DNA of 64,000 nt from Streptomyces roseoverticillatus (GTDB lineage Bacteria; Actinomycetota; Actinomycetes; Streptomycetales; Streptomycetaceae). The notes beneath the pieces are model-generated. The model saw nothing but the letters and a program-made list of their open reading frames with translations, ran no database searches and was not told the DNA's origin. Shown here in pieces: positions 35,753 through 43,387 of the stretch (its first letter is position 1; the number at the start of each line of letters is the position of its first letter). Location of the stretch: positions 186,001 through 250,000 of the forward strand of contig NZ_JOFL01000005.1 in NCBI RefSeq assembly GCF_000719265.1. The letters run 5' to 3'. Both the position numbers and the translations under genes were made by a program.

Positions 35753-36046
35753 CTACCGCCACCGCCGGCCCGGCCCGGCGGAGTCGTCGTCCTCCAAACG
35801 CCGGTCCAGGGCCGCCAGGACCGCCTCGTGCCGGGCCAGGGCCTCGGCCGCGCGTTCCAGGGAGCGGGCGGCCGTCTCGGCCCGGTCCGCGTGGGCGATC
35901 ATCCGCTTGCGCAGCGCAGCGCCCTCCGCCCCCAGCGACGCCACCTCCTCGGCGCTCGACCGCAGCCGGGCCGCCTGCTCCCGCAGCGAGCAGGCCTGTG
36001 CCCGGACGGGCCGCGACCAGGGCGCGTGCTCCGCGCCGCCGCCCAT
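35753..36046 (-). CDS. Small coiled-coil protein, last gene of the dioxygenase operon
   Basis: 97 residues. Residues about 15-85 form one long charged helix with heptad-like spacing (CSLREQAARLRSSAEEVASLG through AARSLERAAEALARHEAVLAALDRRLEDDD), so a coiled coil is likely. The ATG at 36046 overlaps the dioxygenase stop by one base (TGATG), which points to coupled translation and a shared function, for example as a scaffold or partner. No family recognised. Confidence 0.7.
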   Translation of the reverse strand: MGGGAEHAPWSRPVRAQACSLREQAARLRSSAEEVASLGAEGAALRKRMIAHADRAETAARSLERAAEALARHEAVLAALDRRLEDDDSAGPGRRWR

Positions 36047-37821
36047 CACCGGATCCCCCCGGGCCGCAGCATCCGCCAGGGCGCGAACGCGTTGCGCACC
36101 CCCTGCAGGGCCGGGGCCAGCTCCGGGTGGTGGCGCAGGAGCACGTCGGTCATGCCGGTGCGGTCGATCCACTCCATGCCCTCGGGCGTGTAGATCTCGG
36201 GGCGGTAGTCCCGGGTGAAGAAGCGGTCGCTCTTCAGCCGCCGCGAGGCCATCAGGACGAAGAGCCGGAACGCCGTGTCGCTGAACGCGAACCCCCGCGG
36301 CCGCCGCTCGGCGTACATGCCGACCATGGTGTCGACGCGGTCCAGCCGCCCGTCGTAGACCTCGCGCAGCTCGGCGGCGAGCCCCACGTCACCGCCGGTC
36401 AGCTCCTCGAAGCCGGAGACGGGCGGGCGGTGCAGCGCCGCCCGGAAGGCGGTGTAGCGGGGCACGCCCCGCTCGCGGTCGCGCAGCACGTCGACCGCGC
36501 CGACGTCGACGTGCTCGCCGGAGATCCGGAGGAGGTCGCGCAGGCAGTCGGGGTGGTTGTGCAGGGTGATGTCGCCGGGGTTCATGACGCCGAAGGAGTA
36601 CAGCAGGTCGGAGAGGCCGAACTTGTCGACGGCCGGCCGGGTGGCCAGGGCCTGCAGGTCGTCGAAGCCGGTGCGCTCGACGAGCGCGCCCGTGCGGTGC
36701 GAGTGGACGGCGTACTCGTCGCGGATCAGGGGGTGCAGCCGGTACGCGGCGACGAACTCCTCCGTCATCGAGTACGGCGCGGTGTGGTGGTCTGTGGGGG
36801 AGCCGGGGATGCCGAACAGCATCTCGCCCGTGCCGAACCGGCGGACGCTGCGCCGCACCCGCGCGGGCAGGACCCCGTACCAGTTCATGTGCATGGCCGC
36901 CCGCGTGACGGGGTGGGCGACGATCCCGGGGGTCCACTCGACCGTGTGGATCTTGGCCATGACGGCGGCGTTCACGAGCCGGGCCGTCTGGAAGAGCCGT
37001 TCGTCGCCCCAGGTGGGGTGGGCGGCGGCGATCCGGTCGCAGATGGCGTTGTGCTCCTTGGCGAAGAGCGTGTGGAGCAGGGACAGCCCGACCCAGTAGT
37101 TGTCGTTGAAGCCGGTGAGGTCGATGCCGGACAGGCCCGGCGCGGTCTCGTCGGGCAGCCGGCCGTCCGCGAGGGCGAGCTTCCCGCGCTCGCCCGTGCG
37201 CAGGGCGCGGCACCGCTCCTCGCTCGACCCGTAGAGCTGGGAGCCGTCCCACCAGTGGCTGACGGTGTTCTCGTACGTGGGCGGCCGGGTGGTGTCCGTG
37301 CGGGGGACGGGGTCGGGGCGGGAGCGGCGCACGAGCATCGGGCACTGCGGCCAGTCGTCGTCCGCGTCGAGCGGCACGGCGAGCGGCTGGTCGGTCTTGT
37401 TGTCGCCGTGGCTGAACCAGCCGTGGTTCTGGAACTGGATCCAGGCCGCGGCCAGCAGGTTCAGCCCGGTCGCCGGGCGGAAGCCGGAGCGGCGGCGCAG
37501 CAGTTGCCGGCTGACCTCGCGGGGGCTGGGCGAGAGCAGCCCGTCGTCCTCGGGCTCGGGGTAGGTCTCCGGCAGGGGGCAGTTGCGGTCGAAGCGGGTG
37601 CCCGCGCGGCCCATGTCGGCGTCGCCGGGGTCGTAGCCCGAGCCGTCGTAGCTGCGGTGGGGGAGGAGGTCGGCGACGGGCGTGCGGGGGCGCTCCCCGC
37701 CGGCCCCGTAGGTGTCGTACAGGTTGTGCGCCCGCAGCACTTGCCGCTGTCTTCTGAGCTCCAGCAGCGCGAGGGGGAAGGGGAGGTCGTGCCACTCGCG
37801 GCGGCGCGGTACCGGCGTCAT
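36046..37821 (-). CDS. Haem-dependent fatty-acid dioxygenase, alpha-DOX/cyclooxygenase type
   Basis: 591 residues, close to plant alpha-dioxygenases (about 640). The distal region AAWIQFQNHGWFSHGD places Q129 and H133 as in alpha-DOX (Gln-x3-His). The proximal region FVAAYRLHPLIRDEY holds Y360 and H363, matching the catalytic Tyr and haem-ligating His of cyclooxygenase and alpha-DOX. Other shared motifs are DGSQLYGSS, LFAKEHNAICDRI, VNAAVMAKIHTVEWTP and SGFEELTGG. Such enzymes insert O2 into fatty acids to give hydroperoxides. No signal peptide is visible. ATG at 37821 with GGAGAA seven bases upstream. Without structure, a plain haem peroxidase is the alternative. Confidence 0.83.
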   Translation of the reverse strand: MTPVPRRREWHDLPFPLALLELRRQRQVLRAHNLYDTYGAGGERPRTPVADLLPHRSYDGSGYDPGDADMGRAGTRFDRNCPLPETYPEPEDDGLLSPSPREVSRQLLRRRSGFRPATGLNLLAAAWIQFQNHGWFSHGDNKTDQPLAVPLDADDDWPQCPMLVRRSRPDPVPRTDTTRPPTYENTVSHWWDGSQLYGSSEERCRALRTGERGKLALADGRLPDETAPGLSGIDLTGFNDNYWVGLSLLHTLFAKEHNAICDRIAAAHPTWGDERLFQTARLVNAAVMAKIHTVEWTPGIVAHPVTRAAMHMNWYGVLPARVRRSVRRFGTGEMLFGIPGSPTDHHTAPYSMTEEFVAAYRLHPLIRDEYAVHSHRTGALVERTGFDDLQALATRPAVDKFGLSDLLYSFGVMNPGDITLHNHPDCLRDLLRISGEHVDVGAVDVLRDRERGVPRYTAFRAALHRPPVSGFEELTGGDVGLAAELREVYDGRLDRVDTMVGMYAERRPRGFAFSDTAFRLFVLMASRRLKSDRFFTRDYRPEIYTPEGMEWIDRTGMTDVLLRHHPELAPALQGVRNAFAPWRMLRPGGIR

Positions 37822-37902
37822 CGACAGTTCTCCGTGAGGGTTGCAGAGGGTGTGCGGAGAGGGTGGGTGCGGAAGGGGTTCCGGGCGCTCGGGCGCACCG
37901 GC

Positions 37903-39264
37903 CTAGCCGCCGGGGAGGCGGTGGACGACGGTCTTCCCGGCCCGGCCCCGGTAGGGGGCGAGCAGCTCGTCCACCCGGTCGCGGGCCTCGGTGGCGGTCT
38001 TGTCGAGGCTCTGGGCGTACGCCTCCGCGCCGAGGCACTGCGGGACGTCGTAGGAGGGATCCGTCCAGGCGAGCTGCAGCCGGTCCGGGGGCGGGGGCAG
38101 GACCGGGCCGCAGCCCTCCAGACGGGGCATCAGGTCGTGCTCCTCGGCCAGTCCGGCGACGCGGGCGCCGGGCGCGGGCAGTCGCCCGGAGCCGGTGGGG
38201 GAGCCGGCCGTGACGACGAGCTCGACGGCCCGGCCGGTCCGCCCCGGGCCGCCGGCCAGGTGCAGGGCCGTCACTCCGCCCAGGCCGTGTCCGACGAGCG
38301 CCACCGGCATCCCCTCGGGCACCGTCCGGCGGAGGGCGTCGCGGGCGGCCAGGGTGTACGGGGAGGCGCCGTGGCGGAGTGCGGCGACGGCCGCGACCAG
38401 CCCCTCCGGGGAGGCGGTGCGCGGCAGGACGAACTTCGGGCCGGGCAGGAGCACCAGGCACCGGGTGGTGCCGTCCGGGCCCGTGACCTGCTGGGTGAGC
38501 ATCCTGCCGGGGCCAAGGGCGGCCAGGTTGCGCAGGTGGGCGGAGATGCCGCCGCCGTCGTCCGGGCCGTCCGGGAACGCGATCTCCGGCGGCTCTGCGA
38601 AGGGGCGCGCGCCGCGGGACCGGGGGACGGACGGGAGGGCGCTCTCCGTCCGGGTGCCCGTGACGGTGTGCCAGGCCGCCGCGTCGTTGAACGGATTGCC
38701 GTCGGTCAGGGCGTGCCACGCCGTCACCTCCTCCCAGGACGGGGCGAGCGCGGCGAGGGCGTGCCCGGCGCTGCGGACCCGCACCTCTTCCCGGAGGATG
38801 CGCAGGGCCAGGGCGGGGAGGCCCGCTTCGACGGCCACGAGCATGCGCCGGACCGGGCCCTCGGCCCCGTACTCGGCGTGCCGGGTCGCGCACAGCCGGA
38901 TCCGCAGCCGCAGCGCGGTGGCCGCGAGGTCGTCGGCGAGGCTCCCGCGGCGGGCGGCCACGCAGGCCAGCCGGACGGCACGCCCGGCCCGCCCGCCGTC
39001 CGGGGCGTGGCCGAGCCCGGCGGGGTCGGTGAGGCTGTGGGCCAGGGCACCCGCCGCCCGCAGGCCGCGGCGGGGCGAGCGGCCGAGCGAGGCGAGCAGC
39101 GCGGGGTCGCTCGCGACGGCCGTGACCGCCCGTCCCGCCGCCCGGACCGCCCCGGCGGCCTCGGCCAGCTCGCGGGCCACGGCGGTGAGCCGCGCCGCGG
39201 CAGCCGCGTCCTGCGGGCCGGCTCCCGTGGTGCCCCGGGGGCCCGGGGTGCTTGCGGCCGTCAT
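37903..39264 (-). CDS. Class-3-lipase-like alpha/beta-hydrolase with Gly in place of the nucleophile Ser
   Basis: 453 residues. A helical N-terminal half (about 1-235) precedes an alpha/beta-hydrolase region. The nucleophile elbow reads MPVALVGHGLGGVTALHL: the codon at the GxSxG serine position is GGC, so the catalytic Ser is Gly. The Asp/proline region AEEHDLMPRLEGCGPVLP resembles the D-x-VP-x-LP motif of class-3 lipases. The ATG overlaps the P450 stop as ATGA, with GGAGGAG upstream. It may be a non-catalytic binding protein for lipid substrates, or use another nucleophile. Confidence 0.7.
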   Translation of the reverse strand: MTAASTPGPRGTTGAGPQDAAAAARLTAVARELAEAAGAVRAAGRAVTAVASDPALLASLGRSPRRGLRAAGALAHSLTDPAGLGHAPDGGRAGRAVRLACVAARRGSLADDLAATALRLRIRLCATRHAEYGAEGPVRRMLVAVEAGLPALALRILREEVRVRSAGHALAALAPSWEEVTAWHALTDGNPFNDAAAWHTVTGTRTESALPSVPRSRGARPFAEPPEIAFPDGPDDGGGISAHLRNLAALGPGRMLTQQVTGPDGTTRCLVLLPGPKFVLPRTASPEGLVAAVAALRHGASPYTLAARDALRRTVPEGMPVALVGHGLGGVTALHLAGGPGRTGRAVELVVTAGSPTGSGRLPAPGARVAGLAEEHDLMPRLEGCGPVLPPPPDRLQLAWTDPSYDVPQCLGAEAYAQSLDKTATEARDRVDELLAPYRGRAGKTVVHRLPGG

Positions 39265-40712
39265 GCGCCCTCCTCCGGCGTGCGGGACTGCGTGGCCCGG
39301 GCTTCCGCCGTTTCGGCTTCCGTCGTCCGGGGGGCGCGGATCCCGATCCGCAGCCGCGAGGTGTCGAAGGTGTGCGGGAGCGGCCGGCCGGGGCCGAGCC
39401 GGACCCCGGCGACGGCGAGCTCGCCGCCGCGCAGCAGCTCGGCGACGAACCCGGTGGCCAGCTGCAGGGCGAGCTCCATGCCGCTGCACTGGGCCTCGCC
39501 GCGGCTGAACGGGGCGACCGCCCAGTCGCGCTCCGCGGTGCCGTCCAGCCACTTCTCGGGCGCGAACCGGTGCGCGTAGTCGAGGCGTTCGCCGTCGCGG
39601 GCGTGGAAGGCGGCCGGCACGAGGACGTTGACCCCGCCCGGCGCGACCGCGTCCCGCCAGCGGGTCTCGGCCGTTGTCCGGCGCGCGAGGCCCGTGACCG
39701 GGGGCCACAGCCGGGCCGCCTCCTGCACGCAGGCGCGCAGGTAGGGCATGCCGAGGAAGCCGGGGACCGTGCGGGGGCCGTGGGTGCGGTCCGCCGCGCG
39801 GATCTCCTCCATGACGCGCTCGTGGTGGCGCGGGTGCGTGGCGAGCAGGGCGAGCGTCTGCACCGTCACCGCGGTCAGCGCGCCCAGAGCCATGAACCAG
39901 TGGCTGACCTGGCACTCCGGAGCGGTCTCGGGGCCCCGGGGCGCGGCCGCGAACAACCCGGCCAGGCTGCGCGGATCCGCTTCGTACAGATATCTCGCCT
40001 GGCGCTGCATCATTCTGCGGCGCAGCCGGCGGGTGCGGCCGGCGCGCCAGCGGCGGGCTCCCATCCAGTTGGCCTCGGCGAGGAGTTCGCCCAGCAGCCG
40101 GGAGAACTCCTCGTCGTCGGCGGCCGCCTCGCCCAGGAAGCAGCGCCGCCCCACGCGCTCGAAGCTCTCCCGCAGGGCCTCCGGGCGCAGCCCGGTCACG
40201 GCCTCCGGGCCGAGCAGGGCGGCGGCCTCTTCGCCGGTGACGCGCAGGAAGCGGTCGGCGAGCCGGTGCACCGGGCAACCGGTGTCCAGGACCGCGTCGT
40301 TGAACAGCCGCCGCACGATCCGCTGCCGGCCGTGCGAGGCCACGAGGGCCTCGGGCTGGACGGGCGCGAACCCGCTCACCTTCTCCCAGGTGTCGACCGC
40401 GTAGACCCCGACCGGGCCGGACAGCACCTGCCGGGCGTCGTCGGCGTCGAGCACGAGCAGGGTGGGGCCGGCGGCGCCGCGCACCATGACGGGGCCGCGG
40501 CCGTGCCGCCGCCGCAGCCGGCGCATGGTCTCCGGGGCGCGGCGGGCGGTGTCCGCCCGTGCGACGAGCGCGGCGATCCGGGGCCGGGACCGGAACACGC
40601 CTTTGAGGTAGTTGGGGAGGAAGTAGGTGAGGGTGAGCCGGAGATTCTCTCCCGCGGATGCGGCGGGCAGTGCCGTCCCCCGGCCCGTGCCGACCCCGGG
40701 CGCGATCGTCAT
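39261..40712 (-). CDS. Divergent cytochrome P450, first gene of the dioxygenase operon
   Basis: 483 residues, long for a bacterial class-I P450. The ExxR motif lies in VQEAARLWPPV, and the haem loop PFSRGEAQCSGMELALQ gives C409 (F-x2-G-x3-C-x-G). The expected I-helix acid/threonine pair is unclear: the matching region reads HWFMALGALTAVTVQTLALL, without a standard A/G-G-x-D/E-T. Loss of that pair is known in P450s that rearrange peroxides instead of activating O2 (CYP74, CYP8), which would suit the neighbouring dioxygenase. No ferredoxin is adjacent. ATG at 40712 with GAGG eight bases upstream. Confidence 0.8.
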   Translation of the reverse strand: MTIAPGVGTGRGTALPAASAGENLRLTLTYFLPNYLKGVFRSRPRIAALVARADTARRAPETMRRLRRRHGRGPVMVRGAAGPTLLVLDADDARQVLSGPVGVYAVDTWEKVSGFAPVQPEALVASHGRQRIVRRLFNDAVLDTGCPVHRLADRFLRVTGEEAAALLGPEAVTGLRPEALRESFERVGRRCFLGEAAADDEEFSRLLGELLAEANWMGARRWRAGRTRRLRRRMMQRQARYLYEADPRSLAGLFAAAPRGPETAPECQVSHWFMALGALTAVTVQTLALLATHPRHHERVMEEIRAADRTHGPRTVPGFLGMPYLRACVQEAARLWPPVTGLARRTTAETRWRDAVAPGGVNVLVPAAFHARDGERLDYAHRFAPEKWLDGTAERDWAVAPFSRGEAQCSGMELALQLATGFVAELLRGGELAVAGVRLGPGRPLPHTFDTSRLRIGIRAPRTTEAETAEARATQSRTPEEGA

Positions 40713-40803
40713 GCGTCGGACCTCGTGAGGTTGAAGTGATCAGTGAGAGGGGAGCATTGCCACTTCAGGTCCGGCGGAGTCATCAGGTAGGAAGATCACC
40801 CGA

Positions 40804-40826
40804 GTTTTCATCCCTGGGGGTGAAAA
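40804..40826. promoter_or_regulatory. Inverted repeat upstream of the P450-dioxygenase operon
   Basis: TTTTCATCCC and GGGTGAAAA flank a short loop, an imperfect palindrome about 95 bases upstream of the P450 ATG. It could be an operator or part of the adjoining terminator. Confidence 0.35.
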
Positions 40827-40832
40827 AGGTGA

Positions 40833-40889
40833 TTGCCGTTGCCATTGCCGGCCGTCCCGGTCGGACGGTCACGGCAACAGCAACGGCAA
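40833..40889 (-). terminator. Long hairpin, likely terminator of the SPW gene
   Basis: Bases 40833-40850 and 40872-40889 form an 18-base-pair stem with two mismatches, with CCGTCC/GGACGG pairing again inside. On the minus strand it is followed six bases on by TTTTT, fitting termination of the SPW-protein transcript before the P450 operon. Confidence 0.65.
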
Positions 40890-40960
40890 GGGTGGGGCGG
40901 CGGGAACCGCGCGGCGGCGGGGGAACGACGAGATTCGGACTTTTTCAGGACGGGTGGCGG

Positions 40961-41401
40961 TCAGCGCCGTGACCTCGCCATCCCCATGCGTGCCAGGGCG
41001 AGGGCCACCAGGCAAGCCACCGCTCCGGCGATGACATTGCTGACGACCGCGGCCGTGATGAACGCGTGACCGGAGACGACCCAGGGCGAAACGATCGTCC
41101 AGGCGCCGAGGCAGAGGGCCGCCCAGCTCATCGCGTGGGTGCGCTCGTAGGCGGGGCCGAAACCGCCGACCAGGCAAGCGAAGGCCGCACCCACGATCAC
41201 ATTGTGGATGGCAAGAGTGGAAGCGCCGCTGAAGCCCACAATCCATGGCGAAGCGGCCAGGTAGACACCGCAGAGGAGGGCGAGTGCCTCGACGGCCTGG
41301 GCGACGGGGGTGCTCGTCGCCACTTCGGAGTGGGCGCGGAGCGCCAGGATGTCCGGGTGCTGGTCTATCCGGGGCGACGTAGGGACGGTCACGTCAGCCA
41401 C
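40961..41401 (-). CDS. SPW-repeat membrane protein
   Basis: 146 residues with four membrane helices in two repeats. The SPW motifs are visible as LAASPWIVGFSG and TIVSPWVVSGH. Function of the family is unknown; it occurs widely in actinobacteria. Start: GTG at 41401 gives MADVTVP but overlaps the AAGAAGG ribosome site; a GTG nine bases in (41392) has that site at ideal spacing and may be the true start. Confidence 0.83.
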   Translation of the reverse strand: MADVTVPTSPRIDQHPDILALRAHSEVATSTPVAQAVEALALLCGVYLAASPWIVGFSGASTLAIHNVIVGAAFACLVGGFGPAYERTHAMSWAALCLGAWTIVSPWVVSGHAFITAAVVSNVIAGAVACLVALALARMGMARSRR

Positions 41402-41414
41402 CTTCTTTCAGTGT

Positions 41415-41427
41415 CAGGTCCGACCTG
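41415..41427. promoter_or_regulatory. 13-bp palindrome in the SPW promoter
   Basis: CAGGTC-C-GACCTG is a perfect inverted repeat 14 bases upstream of the SPW start. TCAGGT also occurs at about 40768 and 40782, upstream of the P450 operon. Confidence 0.35.
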
Positions 41428-41438
41428 CCTGCATTTTA

Positions 41439-41471
41439 ACCTGATTGGAGGGATTTTCACCTGAATGGAGG
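41439..41471. repeat. Two 13-bp direct repeats
   Basis: ACCTGATTGGAGG (41439-41451) and ACCTGAATGGAGG (41459-41471) differ at one base and are spaced 20 bases apart, about two helical turns. They sit in the spacer between the SPW gene and the 51-codon gene, and are candidate operator sites. Confidence 0.4.
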
Positions 41472-41587
41472 CCGTCATATCTGGCGATTTCCCCTGTGTT
41501 GGGACTCGGTTTCATCCCGTCACCCTGGGGGAACCCGGGCAGTCGGTTTCCGGGGGCGAAGAAGGCTCGGCAATCGAGGAGGCGGCT

Positions 41588-41743
41588 GTGGAACAGCTCA
41601 AGGGACAGGGCGAGCGGATGCAGCACCGGGGCGAGGCCCGGGAGGAGACCGCGCGGACCCGCCGTCCGGTCCAGAGTGAGACGCCGGACCGGACCGGCGA
41701 GGATCCCGACGCCGAGTCGCACATCATCCGCGGCCTCGACTGA
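41588..41743 (+). CDS. Small hydrophilic protein, 51 residues
   Basis: The GTG at 41588 has GAGGAGG five bases upstream, an excellent ribosome site; the frame is open further upstream but without one. The peptide (VEQLKGQGERMQHRGEAR through ESHIIRGLD) is rich in Glu, Arg and Gln with no hydrophobic stretch and is probably disordered. A perfect palindrome CCCCGGCGCCGGGG (41745-41758) directly follows the stop. Function unknown. Confidence 0.6.
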   Translation: MEQLKGQGERMQHRGEAREETARTRRPVQSETPDRTGEDPDAESHIIRGLD

Positions 41744-41744
41744 C

Positions 41745-41758
41745 CCCGGCGCCGGGGC
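41745..41758. terminator. 14-bp perfect palindrome between convergent genes
   Basis: CCCCGGCGCCGGGG lies two bases after the small gene's stop and 50 bases from the pxpC end. Its lack of a loop makes hairpin formation weak, and no T-tract follows. Confidence 0.35.
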
Positions 41759-41807
41759 CGCTCGGCGACGAGCGCGGGGCCGCCCGCGGCCGGGACGCGC
41801 GGCGGCC

Positions 41808-42761
41808 TCAGCCCCGTACGGGCACGAACCGCACCGGCGTACCGGGCACGGCCTGGGCCGCGGCGGCCAGTTCCGCCTCGTGGACGACGCCCACGACCGG
41901 GTAGCCGCCGGTCGTCGGGTGGTCGGCGAGGAAGACGACGGGGAGGCCGTCCGGGGGCACTTGGACGGCTCCCAGGACCATGCCCTCGCTCGGTAGCTCG
42001 CTGTCCGCGGCGCGCTCCAGGGCCGGTCCCTCGGTCCGCAGGCCTATCCGGTTGCTCGCGGCCGCCACGCGGAAGGCGCCGCGGGCCAGGGTGCGCAGCG
42101 CGGCGGGCGTGAACCAGTCGTCGCGCGGCCCGAGCACGACCGGGAGCACCAGCCCGCCGACGGGCGGGCCCGCCCACGGGACGGCGTCGGCGTGCGCGGG
42201 CGGGCCGCAGGGCGCACCGAGCGGCAGGACCGCACCCGTGGCGAGCGGCTCGGGGCCGAGGCCCGACAGCAGGTCGCGGGAACGGCTGCCGAGGACGGGC
42301 GGTACGGCGATGCCGCCCGCGAACGCCACGTAACTGCGCAGCCCGGAGGCGGCCCGGCCCACGTCGAGCACGGCGCCCGCCGGCACCCGCACCGCGGCGC
42401 CCCACGCCGCGGGGCGGCCGTCGACCCGCACCGGGCAGGGCGCGCCGGTCACCGCGACGGTCACGGCCGCCGTGGTGCGCACGGCGCAGCCGTCGACGGT
42501 GGTCTCCAGCGCGGCGTGGCCCGCGGGGTTGCCGGCGAGGCGGTTGGCGAGCGCGTGCGCGGGCCGGTCCAGGGCGCCGGAGCGGCTGACGCCCAGGTGC
42601 GCGTGGCCGGGCCGGCCGAGGTCCTGCACGGTCGTCAGGGCGCCGGGCCGGACGACGGTCAGGGCGGGCGCGCCGCTGCCCGCTCCGGTCGTGCGGTCGT
42701 CCGTTTCGGACACGCGCTTGTCCGTTCCGGACGTTCGGGCGTCTGGTCCGGATCCGGTCAT
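41808..42761 (-). CDS. pxpC: 5-oxoprolinase subunit C (biotin-dependent carboxyltransferase-like)
   Basis: 317 residues. After a polar 30-residue head come the allophanate-hydrolase-subunit-2 motifs VVRPGALTTVQDLGRPGHAHLGVSRSGALD, SYVAFAGGIAVPPVLGSRSRDL, SNRIGLRTEGP and SEGMVLGAVQVPPDGLPVVFLADHPTTGGYP. With PxpA and PxpB it forms the ATP-dependent 5-oxoprolinase that opens 5-oxo-L-proline to glutamate. The ATG at 42761 overlaps the pxpB stop as ATGA. Confidence 0.92.
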   Translation of the reverse strand: MTGSGPDARTSGTDKRVSETDDRTTGAGSGAPALTVVRPGALTTVQDLGRPGHAHLGVSRSGALDRPAHALANRLAGNPAGHAALETTVDGCAVRTTAAVTVAVTGAPCPVRVDGRPAAWGAAVRVPAGAVLDVGRAASGLRSYVAFAGGIAVPPVLGSRSRDLLSGLGPEPLATGAVLPLGAPCGPPAHADAVPWAGPPVGGLVLPVVLGPRDDWFTPAALRTLARGAFRVAAASNRIGLRTEGPALERAADSELPSEGMVLGAVQVPPDGLPVVFLADHPTTGGYPVVGVVHEAELAAAAQAVPGTPVRFVPVRG

Positions 42762-43387
42762 GCGGCCACCTCGAAACGTACGCGGGTGCCGGGAGCCAGC
42801 AGCGCCGCCGGTTCCCGTGCCGCGTCCCACAGGACCGCGTCCGTACGGCCGATGAGCTGCCAGCCGCCGGGGGAGGAGCGGGGGTAGACGCCGGTGTACG
42901 GGCCGGCCAGGGCGACCGCGCCGGCGGGCACGGTGGTGCGGGGCGTGGCCCGGCGCGGCACGTGCAGGTGTGCCGGGAGGCCGGTCAGATAGCCGAAGCC
43001 GGGGGCGAAGCCGCAGAAGGCGACGCGGAATTCGAGGCCGGAGTGGATCGCCGCGACCTCGTCCGCGGCGACGCCCCACAGGGCGGCGACCTCGGCGAGG
43101 TCGGCCCCGTCGTAGCGGACGGGCAGGACGACGGGATCGCCGTCGGCGGCCGTGAGCGGCGGGACGTCCCAGTGCACGATGTCGGCGGCGAGGGCCTGCG
43201 GGTCGGCCAGGCCGTTGAGGAGGACCGTGCGCGCCGCGGGCACGATCTCGGTCACGGCCGGCAGGGTCCCGGCGGCCCGGCGGCGCAGGAGTTCGGTGTG
43301 GAGCGCCTGGGCCGCCTCGCCGCCGGCGACCTCGACGAGCAGGGCGTGCGGGCCGACGCGCAGGGGGCGGGCACGGGGCGTGGTCAC
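42758..43387 (-). CDS. pxpB: 5-oxoprolinase subunit B
   Basis: 209 residues from the GTG at 43387, which overlaps the pxpA stop (GTGA). Family motifs are LLVEVAG near the start, PVRYDGADLAEVAALWGV, FCGFAPGFGYLTGLP, VPRRATPRTTVPAGAVALAG and YTGVYPRSSPGGWQLIGRT. It resembles KipI / allophanate hydrolase subunit 1; in this gene order it is PxpB, which binds ATP together with PxpC. Confidence 0.93.
   Translation of the reverse strand: MTTPRARPLRVGPHALLVEVAGGEAAQALHTELLRRRAAGTLPAVTEIVPAARTVLLNGLADPQALAADIVHWDVPPLTAADGDPVVLPVRYDGADLAEVAALWGVAADEVAAIHSGLEFRVAFCGFAPGFGYLTGLPAHLHVPRRATPRTTVPAGAVALAGPYTGVYPRSSPGGWQLIGRTDAVLWDAAREPAALLAPGTRVRFEVAA

Noticed and set aside
35272..39579. 1400-codon plus-strand open frame opposite the dioxygenase operon
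   Set aside because: Antisense shadow of three well-supported genes with recognisable catalytic motifs.
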